Part shown: positions 52,236 through 62,354 of the stretch, in pieces
How the letters are laid out: the number at the start of each line of letters is the position of its first letter
Numbering within the stretch: position 1 is the first letter of the stretch
DNA from: CBDCBA01 sp965214125
Lineage (GTDB): Bacteria; Planctomycetota; Phycisphaerae; Tepidisphaerales; Tepidisphaeraceae
Length of the DNA stretch: 64,000 nucleotides
Assembly: GCA_965214125.1 (NCBI GenBank)
Contig: CBDCBA010000006.1
Location: 1 to 64,000, forward strand
Reading direction: 5' to 3'
Notes under the pieces: model-generated
What the model was told of the DNA's origin: nothing
The model's database searches: none
What the model saw: the letters and a program-made list of their open reading frames with translations, nothing else
Position numbers and translations under genes: made by a program

Positions 52236-53996
52236 TCAGGAGGCCTTCCGGCGCTTGCGCGGGGAGGCCTTCTTCTTTGGCTTCGCCTTGGCCGGCGGCG
52301 CGAACTCGGCGGCGGCGTGGGCGAGCAGTTCGGCCGCCTGCGCCCGCGTGGTGGCGGTGATCTGCTTCCCGCCGATCATGCTGGCCAGCTCCTCCAGCCG
52401 ATCGTCGCCCGCCATCAGGCGGACGGTGGTTTTGGTGTCGTCGGCCTGCTGCTTCTCGACCACAAGGTGGCGGTCGGCGTAGCACGCGATCTGCGGCAGG
52501 TGCGTGATGCAGAGCACCTGGTGCCCGTCGGCCAGGCTGCGCAGCTTGTTGCCAACCACGCTCGCCAGCCGCCCGCCGACGTTGGCGTCGATTTCGTCGA
52601 AGACCAGCACGCTCACCCGGTCGTCGCGGCTGAGCACCTGCTTGATCGCCAGCATGATGCGGCTGAGCTCCCCGCCGCTGGCGATCCGGCGCAGCGGCTG
52701 CGGGTCCAGGCCGGGGTTGGTCTGGGCGATGAACTCCACCGCGTCGAGCCCCGTTGCCGTCGCCCGGTCGGCCGAGTCGCCGAGGGGTTCGACACTCACG
52801 CGGAACGTCGCCCTGTCCATGCCGAGCTCGGCGAGTTGCCCCTCGATCACCGGGCCGAGCTGCGTAGCCGCCCGTTGCCGCCTCGTTCGCAGGGACATCG
52901 CCTGCTCCACCAGCTTGCGTTCGAGGGGCGCGATGCGCTGTTGCAGGTCGCCGAAGTCCTCGGTCTGACCAGCCAGGCGGTCGATCTTGCGGCCGATGTC
53001 GGCGCGGTAAGCCAGCGCCTGCTCCATCGTGCCGCCGTACTTGTGCAGGATTCGCCCGATGGCCGTCAGGCGATCGTTCACCTCCGCCAGCTCGGCGGGG
53101 TCGAGGTCGAGCTTCTCCTGGTACCGCCCCAAGTCGCGGGCCGCCTCCTCGAGTGACAGCGACGCCCCGCGCACGCCCTCGGCGATCGGCAGCACAGCGG
53201 CGTCGAGCGCGCCGAGCTCGTCGAGCACGCGGACCATCCGCTTGAGCCGATCGACGATCGCCCCCTCCGCCTCGTACAGCTCGTCGTAGGCGTCGGCGGT
53301 GTCGGTCTTGAGCTGCTCGAGGTTCTCCAGCACACTCGCGCGACCTTCGAGCCGCTCGAACTCTGCCGGATCGAGGCCAATCGCGTCGATCTCGTTCGTT
53401 TGGAAGCGGTAGAGCTCCAGCGTCTGCTGGCGAAGGTCGCGGCCTTCGGTCAGTTCGGCGAGCCGCCGCTTGGCCTGCTGGAGCTCGTCGAAGATCCCGC
53501 GGTAGGCGTCGCGCTCCTTGACGAGCTCGGCGAAGTCGTCGACCACGTCGAGCTGGTTTCCCGGCTTGAGCAGGTAGGCCGAGTCGTGTTGGCCGTGGAC
53601 GTCCACGAGCAGGTCGCCGATGGCCTTGAGCTGGGCGAGGGTGATGGGGTTGCCGTTCAGGCTGACGCGCGTCCGCCCGCTGGCGAAGAGGCGGCGCGTG
53701 AGCAGGAGTTCGCCCGCCTGCGCTTCCTCGCCATCGAGCGGCAGGTCGACGAGGTCGCGGACGGCGTTCATCGTGCGCGGGTCGCCGATCTCGAAGACGC
53801 CGGTCACGCGCCCTTCGTCCGTTCCCTTGCGCAACAGGTCGGCCGCGCTCTTGAGGCCGAGCAACACGTTGATCGCCCCGATCACGAGCGACTTGCCGGC
53901 GCCCGTGGCGCCCGTGAAGCAGTTGAGCCCGCCGACGAGCTCCACGCGCGCCTCGGCGATGACGGCCAAGTTGACGATGTGCAGTTCGCGAAGCAA
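52236..53996 (-). CDS. recN: DNA repair protein RecN
   Basis: 586 residues. SMC-like ATPase of double-strand-break repair. It begins LRELHIVNLAVIAEARVEL, then Walker A GLNCFTGATGAGKSLVIGAI. The long coiled coil lies at about 160-370. The signature IASGGELSRIMLAIKQVL, Walker B VLVFDEIDANVGG and HQVLCITHLPQIACYAD close the protein. TTG 53996 is chosen because residues upstream are encoded by the inverted repeat at 54001, not by family sequence. The C-terminus is Lys-rich. Confidence 0.93.
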   Translation of the reverse strand: MLRELHIVNLAVIAEARVELVGGLNCFTGATGAGKSLVIGAINVLLGLKSAADLLRKGTDEGRVTGVFEIGDPRTMNAVRDLVDLPLDGEEAQAGELLLTRRLFASGRTRVSLNGNPITLAQLKAIGDLLVDVHGQHDSAYLLKPGNQLDVVDDFAELVKERDAYRGIFDELQQAKRRLAELTEGRDLRQQTLELYRFQTNEIDAIGLDPAEFERLEGRASVLENLEQLKTDTADAYDELYEAEGAIVDRLKRMVRVLDELGALDAAVLPIAEGVRGASLSLEEAARDLGRYQEKLDLDPAELAEVNDRLTAIGRILHKYGGTMEQALAYRADIGRKIDRLAGQTEDFGDLQQRIAPLERKLVEQAMSLRTRRQRAATQLGPVIEGQLAELGMDRATFRVSVEPLGDSADRATATGLDAVEFIAQTNPGLDPQPLRRIASGGELSRIMLAIKQVLSRDDRVSVLVFDEIDANVGGRLASVVGNKLRSLADGHQVLCITHLPQIACYADRHLVVEKQQADDTKTTVRLMAGDDRLEELASMIGGKQITATTRAQAAELLAHAAAEFAPPAKAKPKKKASPRKRRKAS

Positions 53997-54000
53997 GGAA

Positions 54001-54093
54001 AGAATGAGGAATGCGAAATGCTGAATGAGGAATGCCGGAGGCGGAGTCGTCTGAAGCATTCCGCATTCAGCGTTCCGCATTCCTCATTCATCC
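54001..54093. repeat. Inverted-repeat element, family 8 (GAATGAGGAATGC)
   Basis: The left arm (54001-54034) and right arm (54057-54093) are inverted copies of GAATGAGGAATGCGAAATGC and related steps. The element fills the spacer between the start of recN and the end of the tRNA-binding gene and is read through as an N-terminal extension if an upstream ATG is used. Confidence 0.82.
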
Positions 54094-54477
54094 GACACTT
54101 GAGCCGGCGGCAATCTCGCTCATCGGCGACACGACGACGACGTTCGAGCGTTCGTCGTCGCTGGCGGCGAGGAGCATGCCCTGGCTGATCTCGCCGCGCA
54201 TCTTGCGCGGGGCGAGGTTGGCGACGACGACGATCTGCTTGCCGACAAGGTCGTCGGGCTCGTAGATGCCGCGGAGCCCCGCGCAGATTTGCCGGCCGTC
54301 GGGCGTGCCGTCGTCGAGCGTGAGCTTGAGCAGCTTGTCGGCGTTGGGGTGCGGCTCGCACTGCTTGACGGTCGCGACGCGCAGGTCGAGCTTCAGGAAA
54401 TCATCGATGGTGATTTCAGGCTTGCCCTGCGGCTCGGGCGTGGCGTCGGGAGGGGTCGCTTGGGGATCGTCGGGCAT
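54088..54477 (-). CDS. tRNA-binding-domain protein (MetRS beta/CsaA-like)
   Basis: 129 residues. A Pro-rich start (1-20) is followed by the EMAP/OB-fold tRNA-binding domain: ITIDDFLKLDLRVATVKQCE, PHPNADKLLKLTLDDG, RQICAGLRGIYEPDDLVGKQ, IVVVANLAPRKMRGEISQGM. It could be the separate beta subunit-like C-terminal part of methionyl-tRNA synthetase or a CsaA-like protein. metS itself is not in the window. Confidence 0.88.
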   Translation of the reverse strand: MPDDPQATPPDATPEPQGKPEITIDDFLKLDLRVATVKQCEPHPNADKLLKLTLDDGTPDGRQICAGLRGIYEPDDLVGKQIVVVANLAPRKMRGEISQGMLLAASDDERSNVVVVSPMSEIAAGSSVG

Positions 54478-54514
54478 GTACGGCAATGGTACGGCACGCG
54501 GGCGCGGGACGTTG

Positions 54515-54542
54515 TTGATAGGCCGCCGCTGCGGGCTAGAAT
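54515..54542 (+). promoter_or_regulatory. Sigma-70-like promoter for rpsU
   Basis: TTGATA (54515-54520), 16 bases, TAGAAT (54537-54542), about 75 bases upstream of the rpsU ATG. Confidence 0.6.
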
Positions 54543-54552
54543 CCTCGCCCCG

Positions 54553-54573
54553 CCGGCCACGTCGTGTGGCCGG
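54553..54573 (+). promoter_or_regulatory. Hairpin in the rpsU leader
   Basis: CCGGCCAC pairs with GTGGCCGG across GTCGT and is followed by TGGTTTTG. It lies between the predicted promoter and the ATG, so it could attenuate rpsU or protect its leader. Confidence 0.5.
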
Positions 54574-54616
54574 TGGTTTTGCATCGACACAGCCGACCGA
54601 AAGGATCCCGCCCCAC

Positions 54617-54787
54617 ATGATCAAAGTTAAGCTCCGCGGCACCGAGACGACCGACCAACTCCTCAAGCGCTTCAAGAAGGCCTGCGAGAAGGAGGGCCTG
54701 ACCAAGGACCTCAAGAAGCGCGCCTACTACGAGAAGCCCAGCGAGACCAACCGCCGCCGCGGCCAGCGCCGCTCGTCAAGCAACTAG
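54617..54787 (+). CDS. rpsU: Ribosomal protein bS21
   Basis: 56 residues, normal length. The pattern IKVKLRGTETTDQLLKRFKK, ACEKEGLTKDLKKRAYYEKP and a final Arg-rich tail is typical of bS21. Binds the 30S platform near the anti-Shine-Dalgarno end. Preceded by AAAGGA. Confidence 0.95.
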   Translation: MIKVKLRGTETTDQLLKRFKKACEKEGLTKDLKKRAYYEKPSETNRRRGQRRSSSN

Positions 54788-54802
54788 GGCACGATTCCCG
54801 CA

Positions 54803-55729
54803 ATGTCCGCCCCCACCGCCGAGTTGCAGCCGGATGCCATCGCCCCGCGCGACGCGGAGCCCGCGTTGGAAATCAGCGGTCTGACGAAAGTCTACAAGGA
54901 CTTCTGGGGCCGCCCGAAGGTCACGGCGCTGAGCGACCTCAACCTGACGGTGCCCAAGGGAGAGGTCTTCGGCCTGCTCGGGCCCAACGGCAGCGGCAAG
55001 TCGACGACGATCAAGCTGCTGCTGGGCCTGATCTTCCCGACCAAGGGCACCGCCCGCATCCTCGGCCGGCCCGTCGGCGATCCGGAGATCAACAGCCGCA
55101 TCGGCTTTCTTCCCGAGGAAAGCTACCTCTACCGCTTCCTCAACGGCGAGGAGACGCTGCGCTTCTACGGCAAGCTCTTCAAGCTGTCGCGGAAGGAGCT
55201 CAACGAGCGTGTACCCCTGCTCCTCGACGCCGTCGGTCTCGATCGCAAGGCCCGCCGGCGTAAGCTGCGCGAGTATTCCAAGGGGATGGCCCGCCGCATC
55301 GGCCTCGCACAGGCCCTCATCAACGACCCGGACCTGATCCTGCTCGACGAGCCGACCACCGGCCTCGACCCGATCGGCACGCGCGAGATGAAGGACCTGA
55401 TCGTCAGCCTCAAGGCGCAGGGCAAGACCGTCATCCTGTGCAGCCACCTGCTGGCCGACGTCGAAGATGTCTGCGATCGCGTGACGATCCTGTTCCGCGG
55501 CAAGATGCAGACGCTGGGCCGCGTGCAGGAACTCGTGCAGGTGCGGGACGTGACGCAGGTCGAGGCGGCCGGCATCACCGAGCAGCAGCAGGACGAGCTA
55601 CGCGAGTTCCTCGCCAGGAGCGGCATCGACGCGAAGCTCACGCACCCGCGCACGACGCTGGAGGACCTGTTCATTCGCATCGTCCGCGAGAACACGGGCG
55701 AGGGGCGCAGCTACACCAGCAGCGAGTGA
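54803..55729 (+). CDS. ABC exporter ATP-binding protein
   Basis: 308 residues. Walker A GLLGPNGSGKSTTIKLLLGL, Q-loop FLPEESYLYRFL, signature YSKGMARRIGLAQALI, Walker B LILLDEPTTGLDP and the H-loop Switch LCSHLL are intact. The C-terminal part (about 235-300) is of the DrrA/CcmA class. Partner of the permease gene that begins 17 bases later. Confidence 0.93.
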   Translation: MSAPTAELQPDAIAPRDAEPALEISGLTKVYKDFWGRPKVTALSDLNLTVPKGEVFGLLGPNGSGKSTTIKLLLGLIFPTKGTARILGRPVGDPEINSRIGFLPEESYLYRFLNGEETLRFYGKLFKLSRKELNERVPLLLDAVGLDRKARRRKLREYSKGMARRIGLAQALINDPDLILLDEPTTGLDPIGTREMKDLIVSLKAQGKTVILCSHLLADVEDVCDRVTILFRGKMQTLGRVQELVQVRDVTQVEAAGITEQQQDELREFLARSGIDAKLTHPRTTLEDLFIRIVRENTGEGRSYTSSE

Positions 55730-55745
55730 CCGCCGGACCGTGCCG

Positions 55746-57848
55746 ATGTTGTCGTTCCTTCCCGAAGATCCGATCCTGCTTATCGCGGTCGCCGTCGCGA
55801 CCCTGGTGGTGCTGGTGGGGCTGGGCGTCTACGGCTTTCGCGACCTGCGCCGCCTGAGCGGCCGGCGCATCGGGGCGGTCGCGGGGCTGACCTTTCGCGA
55901 GGGCGTGCGCCGCCGCGTGCTCTGGATCACGCCGCTGGCGATCGGGGCGGTCCTGCTGCTCGTGAGCCTGGCCGACCCGCTCGACGAGGCGCGGGCGATT
56001 GCCCAAAGCGTCGGCGTCTGCCTGTTCGCCAGCGGCTTCGTCGCGATTGTCGTGCCGCTGGTGCTCGCCAGCACGTCGCTGCCGCGCGAGGTGGAGAACA
56101 AGGCGATCTTCACCGTCGTCACCAAACCGCTCACGCGCCTGGAACTGCTGCTGGGCAAGCTCTGCGGGTTCGCCCTGCTCAGCGCGGTCGTGCTGGCGAT
56201 CATGGGCGTGTTTTCGTACGGCCTGCTGCTGGTGCAGGAACGCTCGCTGCTGGGCGACCTCGAGACGCGCCTCGAGTCGGCCCTGGCCGAGCCGGGTCGC
56301 CGGCCGTACTTGCAGCACCTGGTCGACAGCGGCCCTGCTGAAGTCCGAGGCGATTGATCCCGGCGATGATTTCCAGGTCTACGCCCTGCCGCCCGACGCC
56401 GACGACGATGTCCGCTGGACCTTCGCCAGTCGTTACATGATTGCCTTCCCGTTCCGGCTCGAGCCCGACCGTGCCGAGGCGCTCTACCTGCAAACGCTCG
56501 GCGACACGCCCGCGCGGCTGCGCGTCCGCGCCCGGCCGCACTGGGAGGCAAAGGGCCGGCTGCCCCGCAGTTCGCTGCCGCTGGGCGTGATCCATCCCGA
56601 TCGGATTCCGCCTCCGGTCATCCGGTTCGGCTTGTACGACGCCGCGCTCTACGTCATGCCGGCCGCCTTCGTGTCGCCGGCCGCCCCGCCGGACGCCCGC
56701 GGCAACCGCTCGCTCCTGAACACCAACGCCCGCGCCGCCCAACTCCCGACGACCGATTGGGACAATGTCGTCCCGATCCTGATCGACCAGGAGGGCTCCC
56801 AGCGGCTGATCGAGCAGATGAGCAACCCCGGCGGCGCGTTCGTCGGTTTGTGGGGTGCGAGCGCGAATTACCTCTACGGCGCCAACGCCGACACGCTGCG
56901 CCTCGAACTCGTCGACCCGGCCGGCAATGTGCTCGACACGATCGAGCCCGCCGTCGAGGGCGACCCGCGCGACGACATCCTGTTCCGCACCAACCTGGGG
57001 CCAGCGCGGGTTCGGCCTGACCGGGCCGGAGGACGATCGCCCCGTCGTCCATCGGCGTCATCGCCTACCGCGACAGCGGCGACGTCGCCACCGTTCGCCA
57101 CGGCGATGATGCCGGCCGCATCGGCATCGAACTCGAGGTGGTGGTCGAGCGGCTCAGCGGTGTGCTCGACGAAGGCAACGCGACGCGCCTGGAGGCGCAG
57201 GTCGTGAACATTGCCACCGGCTACGCCGCCCCGCCCGTCGTACTCGAGCCTGAAACGGGCGCCCGCGTCTGGCTCACCGCTCCCGCCGAAGCGACGGCCG
57301 GCGGCGACTTCGACATCCGCCTGCGCACGCTGACGCGGAACCAGATCGTGAGCCTTCGCGCCGACGACGTGCGGGTGGCCGTCGGCCGCGACCCGTTCGC
57401 GGTCAACCTCGCAAAGGGCTGCTGGGCCAGTGGTTGCTAAGCGTGTTGGTGGCGATGCTGGCGTTGACGTTCAGCACCTTCGTGAGCTGGCCGATCGCGA
57501 TCGTGCTGACGGTCGGGGCACTGTCAGGCCGGTGGGTGGCGGACCAGTTGTCCGGCTCGCTCGAAGGGCTGGGTCGCGAGGCGGTGACGACGTCGGGCGA
57601 CCTGCTCGACGACGCGGCCGCGGCGCTGGGTGGTCGAGACTGGCTTCGACGCCCTTGGGAACACGTTCGCGGTGATCGCGCAGTTCCTGCCGCCGGTGGC
57701 GCCGTTCGATGCCGCCGAGCCCGTCGGCGATGGCCGCCGCGTGCCGGCGGGCCAACTGCTGTTGGCGGCCAGCGTTACGATCGGGTTCGGGCTGCCGCTG
57801 CTGACGGTTGCTTACGTCGTGTTGCGCAACAAGGAGGTGGCCCCGTGA
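55746..57848 (+). pseudogene. ABC exporter permease with several apparent frameshifts
   Basis: The first 200 residues are intact (MLSFLPEDPILLIAVAVATL, GLTFREGVRRRVLWITPLAI, REVENKAIFTVVTKPLTRLE, GFALLSAVVLAIMGVFSYGL). Coding potential then moves between frames near 56,333, three times at 57,000-57,050 (GGGG and CC runs), at 57,415 and near 57,625. The pieces join into one logical protein with a large extracytoplasmic domain (DDFQVYALPPDADDD, IGVIAYRDSGDVATVRHGD, GFDIRLRTLTRN-like) and a final membrane part (LLLAASVTIGFGLPLLTVAY). Breaks at homopolymers suggest sequencing error. Confidence 0.78.
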
Positions 57849-59703
57849 CGAAGAACGCGCCGCAAAACACAAACCTCCCACCAGCCCACCGACCGCTCCG
57901 CCGGCTCGCGCATCGCCCTCGTGGCGGCATTGGCGGGCACGCTCGCCGCGACCGCCGGCGCCCGCTGGCTGGCCGGCACCGCCCGCCGGCACCGCGGCGC
58001 CCACGAACGAGGTGGTCGCCGCCGTGCGCGAGGGGTCGGAGCTTGGCAAGCTCGACAGCTTCGCGCTGGGCCTGCTCCTGGGCGGGCTGCGCGGGCCGCT
58101 CGTGATGGCCCTTTGGTCCGGCATCGACCAGCAGCGCACCGCCCGCGAGCTGGAGGACATCGACACGAAGATCGAGCTGATCCGCCTGCTCCAGCCGCAG
58201 TTCGACTCCGTCCACGTCGAGCAGATTCACAACAAGGCCTACAACCTGTCGGCCGAGCGGGCCAACGCGGCCGGGCGGTACGCGGCCATCCTCGACGGCA
58301 TCGAATATGCCCGCCGCGTCAACGCCGAGCGGCCGGGCGACATCGACATCGAGACGCAGATCGGCGAGGTGTTCAGGGCCAAACTCGGCGCCGGCGGCGA
58401 GGACCGCGGCTACTTCAGCCGGCGCGTCCACCAGGAGACGCAGGCGAACCAGCCGGTGGTGCGCATCGAGTTCCCCGCCGCGCTCGAGTCGGAGCTGCGC
58501 GATGCCGCCCTCGTTGCCGGCGTGTCGCCGCGCGACCTGCTGGTGCGGCCCGTCAGCCGCGACGCCGGCGAGGGGGACGGCCAGAACCAGGACGGCCGCC
58601 GCCTCGCCGCCGTGGTTCGGGCCGAGTACGCGCCGGCCATCCTCGCGTCCTTCGACGGCCCCGACGTCACGGCCGTCGAGCTCCCGCCGCCCGCGACCAC
58701 GGCGACCGGAAGTCCGCAACGCCTTCAGCCGATGCTCGACGCCGACGGCAACCTGCTGCCGGAGCTCACCCGCGCGCGGGTGCAGGCCAGCGGCAACCCG
58801 ATCTGGCCCGACGAGGTCGACCGGCTCGACGGCAGCGAGATCCAGTTCCTCGACACGCTGGGCCCGTTCCCCGAAGGCCTGAGCCCGTACGCCCTCGCGT
58901 ACGAGCATTTCTCGAAGGCGCTGGTGTTGCAGGAGTCGGGCGGGCAGGAGCACCTGTCGCAGAGCGAGATGAGCGTGCGGGCCAACCCCGGCCGGGCCCT
59001 GCGCGACTGGGCGCTCGAGGCGTACGAGGCGGGCCGGCAATTGGAGGCCGAGGCGTTGGGTTTCGAGGCGGTGCCGCGGTCGAACGAGGGGCTGGCGCAG
59101 CAGCGGGCCGAACTACTGACGGCCGCCGTGCCATTGCTCGCCGATCCGCCCAGCCCGCCGTTGCTGCGCGACGCAATCGAGCTGTACGAGCGGTCGCGGG
59201 ATGTCGGCTCCCGCGCGATCGAGTGGCTCGACCGGCACATGGAGCGTTACCCGCGGTCGGCCAACGTGTTCTCGGTGGCGGTCGATCGCTTGGAGATGCT
59301 GCGCGTGCTGCTCGAGGCCGACATCCTGTACGCCAGGCTGCTGCTGGACGATGTGCCCGCGAACGACCGCGCGCAGACAATTGCCGACGCCGCCGCTCTC
59401 TACCGGCGGGCCGACGACCTGGGGCTCACGCTCATCGCCCGGTACTACGGCCAGGACGTGCTTCCGCCCAACCTTGATCTCACGCAGGCCGGCCTGCTGC
59501 CGCTGGGCGTGCGCGACCAGGCCTATCGCGAGTTGCGCGTGCTTCGCGATCGTCGCCGCGCCTTGGAGCCGGACGCGCTCGACTTCGCGCACGTCCGCGT
59601 GATCGACGAGTTCGACGGCATTCGCGGCCGCATCGCCCAACGATTGCTGGCCCTACGCCGGGCGACCGAACCATCGCCAACAACCACCCCGGCCGCGGAG
59701 TGA
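57845..59703 (+). CDS. Exporter-associated TPR-like protein; N-terminus frameshifted
   Basis: GTG 57845 overlaps the permease stop and follows AGGAGGT. The first 50 residues require three frame changes (about 57,880, 57,905 and 57,990) to read MTKNAPQNTN, PPTSPPTAPPAR, SRIALVAALAGTLAATAGAR and APTNEVVAAVREGSELGKLD. From 58,000 the frame is open to the stop: FALGLLLGGLRGPLVMALWS (probable membrane contact), coiled-coil stretches, and TPR-like helices near the end. No catalytic motif. Function unknown; the operon suggests a role with the exporter. Confidence 0.7.
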
Positions 59704-59792
59704 TGCGGGTTCCGGCGCAAGCACGCGCTCCGAATCCAGAGCAAGTTCAATTCATCTCTAGAGCGGTCGAACTTGTCTCGTAGCGTCGACCT

Positions 59793-59857
59793 CTGTTGTA
59801 GGGTGGGCACGACCCACCTCCGAATCCCGATGGTGGACCGTGCCCACCCTACAGCAG
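59793..59857. repeat. Inverted-repeat element, family 1
   Basis: CTGTTGTAGGGTGGGCACG and its near-inverse close a 65-base element with two mismatches. It shares GTAGGGTGGGCACGG ends with 34222-34275 but lies free in the spacer, not at a stop codon. Confidence 0.88.
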
Positions 59858-59921
59858 ATGCCACGGTTGAAGTTCAAGCGGTTCTGGGCGTAAAACCCGC
59901 AGGTCCGGGCCAAGGTCCCTG

Positions 59922-61730
59922 TTACTTCTCCATGTCCGGCGGTGTCGATTCCGCCTCCGCGGCAGGCGTATCGGTGGGCTCGGACTCCGACGTGTCGGAC
60001 CGGGCGTCGAGGGCCCACGCCCGCTTGACGTTGGTGTAGAAGGCGTCGTTGCTGCGGTCGCGGGCGAGGTCCAGGAGCGTGGCCGCCTGGGTGTAGTTGC
60101 CCTCGCCGTAACTCAGGAACGCCAGCAGGAACAGCGGCTCGGCCGTTGATTCGTCGGCTTGGGCCCGCTGCCGTAAGTCTTCGGCAAGGGCGTCGAACCG
60201 TGCCTGGCCCAGCAGCGCGGCGACGTCGACGCGGGCCATCGTCAGCTCCGGGTTCCTCGCGAGCAGGCCGCGCAGGTCGTCGGCGGCGCGGCGGTAGTAG
60301 CCGGCGCCCAACTCGGCCGTCGCCCGGCCCAGCGCGACGAGCGGCTGGTTCGGCACGAGTTGCTCGGCGGCGGAGAACCGGGTGATAGCACTCACGTAGC
60401 GGCCCTCCTGCAAGAGCGTCTCGGCCTCCTCGAGCAGCCGCTTGAGCGTCGGACTCGTCACGCCGTTCGCGAAACTTTGCACCTGCACGGCCGGGTCGAC
60501 GGGATCGACGTCGGCACCCTCGGCCCCCGGCAGCTCGCTCGGCGCCGGGTCGACCCCCTCGGGCGCGTCGAGATCGAGCGGTCCACCGTCGAGTCCAGGC
60601 ACGCCGCCGAAGCCGGGCATCAGGCGCTCGAAACCGGGCAGCGGGTCGGCCTGCTGTTGCGATTGACGCTCGCGGTCGAGCCCGCCGGGACGGAGCGAAT
60701 CGGCCAGCGGGTCGGACCGGAACCGTTCGAGCCGCCGCTCAAGCTGGGCGTAGAGGGCGCTTTGCTCGCCCGGATCGACGAGGCGGCGCATCGGATCATC
60801 CGCCGCGAGGTTGCCCGGCTGCCGGGCCGCCTGGTTCAACGTGTCAAGCCGTTCCTGGACGGCGGCGTCCTGATCGGCACGAGGATCGACGGGCTCGCCT
60901 CCTTCCTCGCCGGCCTCACCTGCATCACGGAGCAACTCGCCCTGCAACGACCGCAGGGTCGCGGCGTCGAGTGCGGCCAGGCGGGCGTCGCGGCCGAGCT
61001 GCGTGTAAGGCGACAGGCTGCGCCCGCCGAGTTCCCCGAGCGAGCCACGCTCCGCCGCAAGCTCGGCGCCGGCAACAAGCGATTGCGACGCTGCGGCGTC
61101 GGAGGCGGCGGTCCGCTCCACACGAAGGTCCGCATCGACCGCCCCGCCGGCGAACAGACGCGACAACGGCGAGTCCGTTCCTTCCGGCAACGCGCCGGCG
61201 CGGCGGGCGGCGTCGTAGTCGGACAAGTCGGCAGTGTCGCCGGTGATGCGGGCCGGCACGTACCCGCCGGTGCCGGGGGTCTGCACGAACGCGGCCGGCG
61301 GCTGGGCGACCGTCTGGTCGCCGTAGTACGGGGCCACGCGGCTGGCGTAGTCGAGGCTTTGCCCGCCGGTCGTCACGCCGCTGGACGAGCGGCTGAAGGC
61401 GTCGAAGCTCGACCCGCCCACGTCATCGCGAAAGCTGCGGGAGTCGGTGTAGCCGATGTCGCCGCGAAACTGCCGTCCGCCGGTGATGTTGCCGGTGATC
61501 AGGTTGTTCCCGAACGAGCCGTAAGACCCGTAGCCGCCGTACCCGGTGCCGTACTGATATTGGTTGCTCGCCGAGCCCGTGTAGCGGCCACCGGATCCGA
61601 CGGCTTGATTCGCATCGAGCGCGCCGCCGTTTTGCCCCACGGCGGTCTGACCCGCCGCCGGGGCGACGGCGGCCAGCGTGAGGGTGACGGCAAGCGCAAG
61701 GGCGGCGGACGGGCGGGTGTGCAGGTTCAT
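59922..61730 (-). CDS. Secreted TPR protein with Gly/Tyr-rich N-terminus
   Basis: 602 residues. The signal peptide ALALAVTLTLAAVAPAAGQ is followed by a Gly/Tyr/Ser-rich region (30-95, YQYGTGYGGYGSYGSFGNNL) resembling prion-like or adhesive low-complexity segments. The middle has charged, Ala/Asp-rich helices (DAAVQERLDTLNQAARQPG). TPR units occupy about 445-570 (LKRLLEEAETLLQEGRYVSA, LVALGRATAELGAGYYRRAA, PLFLLAFLSYGEGNYTQAAT). Function unknown; probably periplasmic or outer-membrane associated. Confidence 0.78.
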   Translation of the reverse strand: MNLHTRPSAALALAVTLTLAAVAPAAGQTAVGQNGGALDANQAVGSGGRYTGSASNQYQYGTGYGGYGSYGSFGNNLITGNITGGRQFRGDIGYTDSRSFRDDVGGSSFDAFSRSSSGVTTGGQSLDYASRVAPYYGDQTVAQPPAAFVQTPGTGGYVPARITGDTADLSDYDAARRAGALPEGTDSPLSRLFAGGAVDADLRVERTAASDAAASQSLVAGAELAAERGSLGELGGRSLSPYTQLGRDARLAALDAATLRSLQGELLRDAGEAGEEGGEPVDPRADQDAAVQERLDTLNQAARQPGNLAADDPMRRLVDPGEQSALYAQLERRLERFRSDPLADSLRPGGLDRERQSQQQADPLPGFERLMPGFGGVPGLDGGPLDLDAPEGVDPAPSELPGAEGADVDPVDPAVQVQSFANGVTSPTLKRLLEEAETLLQEGRYVSAITRFSAAEQLVPNQPLVALGRATAELGAGYYRRAADDLRGLLARNPELTMARVDVAALLGQARFDALAEDLRQRAQADESTAEPLFLLAFLSYGEGNYTQAATLLDLARDRSNDAFYTNVKRAWALDARSDTSESEPTDTPAAEAESTPPDMEK

Positions 61731-62354
61731 CGTAAAACTCCGGTCGCAGGCGGGGAACGCACGCGAGGGGCATGCCAGGAAGCCTGCCAAGTCTAACACG
61801 CGGCGCGTGCGGATGTGGGCGACGCGTGTGCCGACGTCGGCCGATCGATCTTGCCGGATCGTCGGACGTCTTGCCCCGCCTGCTCGCCAAGTTGACGCGA
61901 CCGCAACGCCCCACCTGCCCGCCGCATCGAAGTCGGTGCGGCGAAACCGTATCCGACGCTTGCGGTGGATAAGCCGGCGCGCCCGGAGACGCGGCGCGGC
62001 CGGCGGACGTTTGGGCAGTACCGTCGCCCCCCGCGTCCTGTCCCAATCAGCGGCGCGCAACCCGCGGCGCCCGGCAAACTTACGGGCCAACTTGACCAGG
62101 TCCGATCCGTCGAACCAACCACCGAAGGTAGAAATGGCCTTGCCAAGCACCAGATGTTGTGTATCCTGCCCGACCGTCGCTTCTCGCTCGGTGTAAGGCG
62201 AATGTGGCGAACGACCGGTAACGCGATCGGGCATTGGCGGCACGCCCGTTGCCCTTGCCGATCGCCGGACGACACGCCTCACGCCCGACAGCCTCCCCTG
62301 CCGATCTCGCCCTCTGGCGCGCTCGGTGCGCCCTCCTTACGTCCCCGCTTCGCC
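61731..62354. other. Divergent spacer of about 620 bases
   Basis: Lies between the secreted TPR protein and dcd. Both promoters should be here; I see no clear promoter hexamers, repeat or RNA gene, and the open frames look like shadows. Confidence 0.5.
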
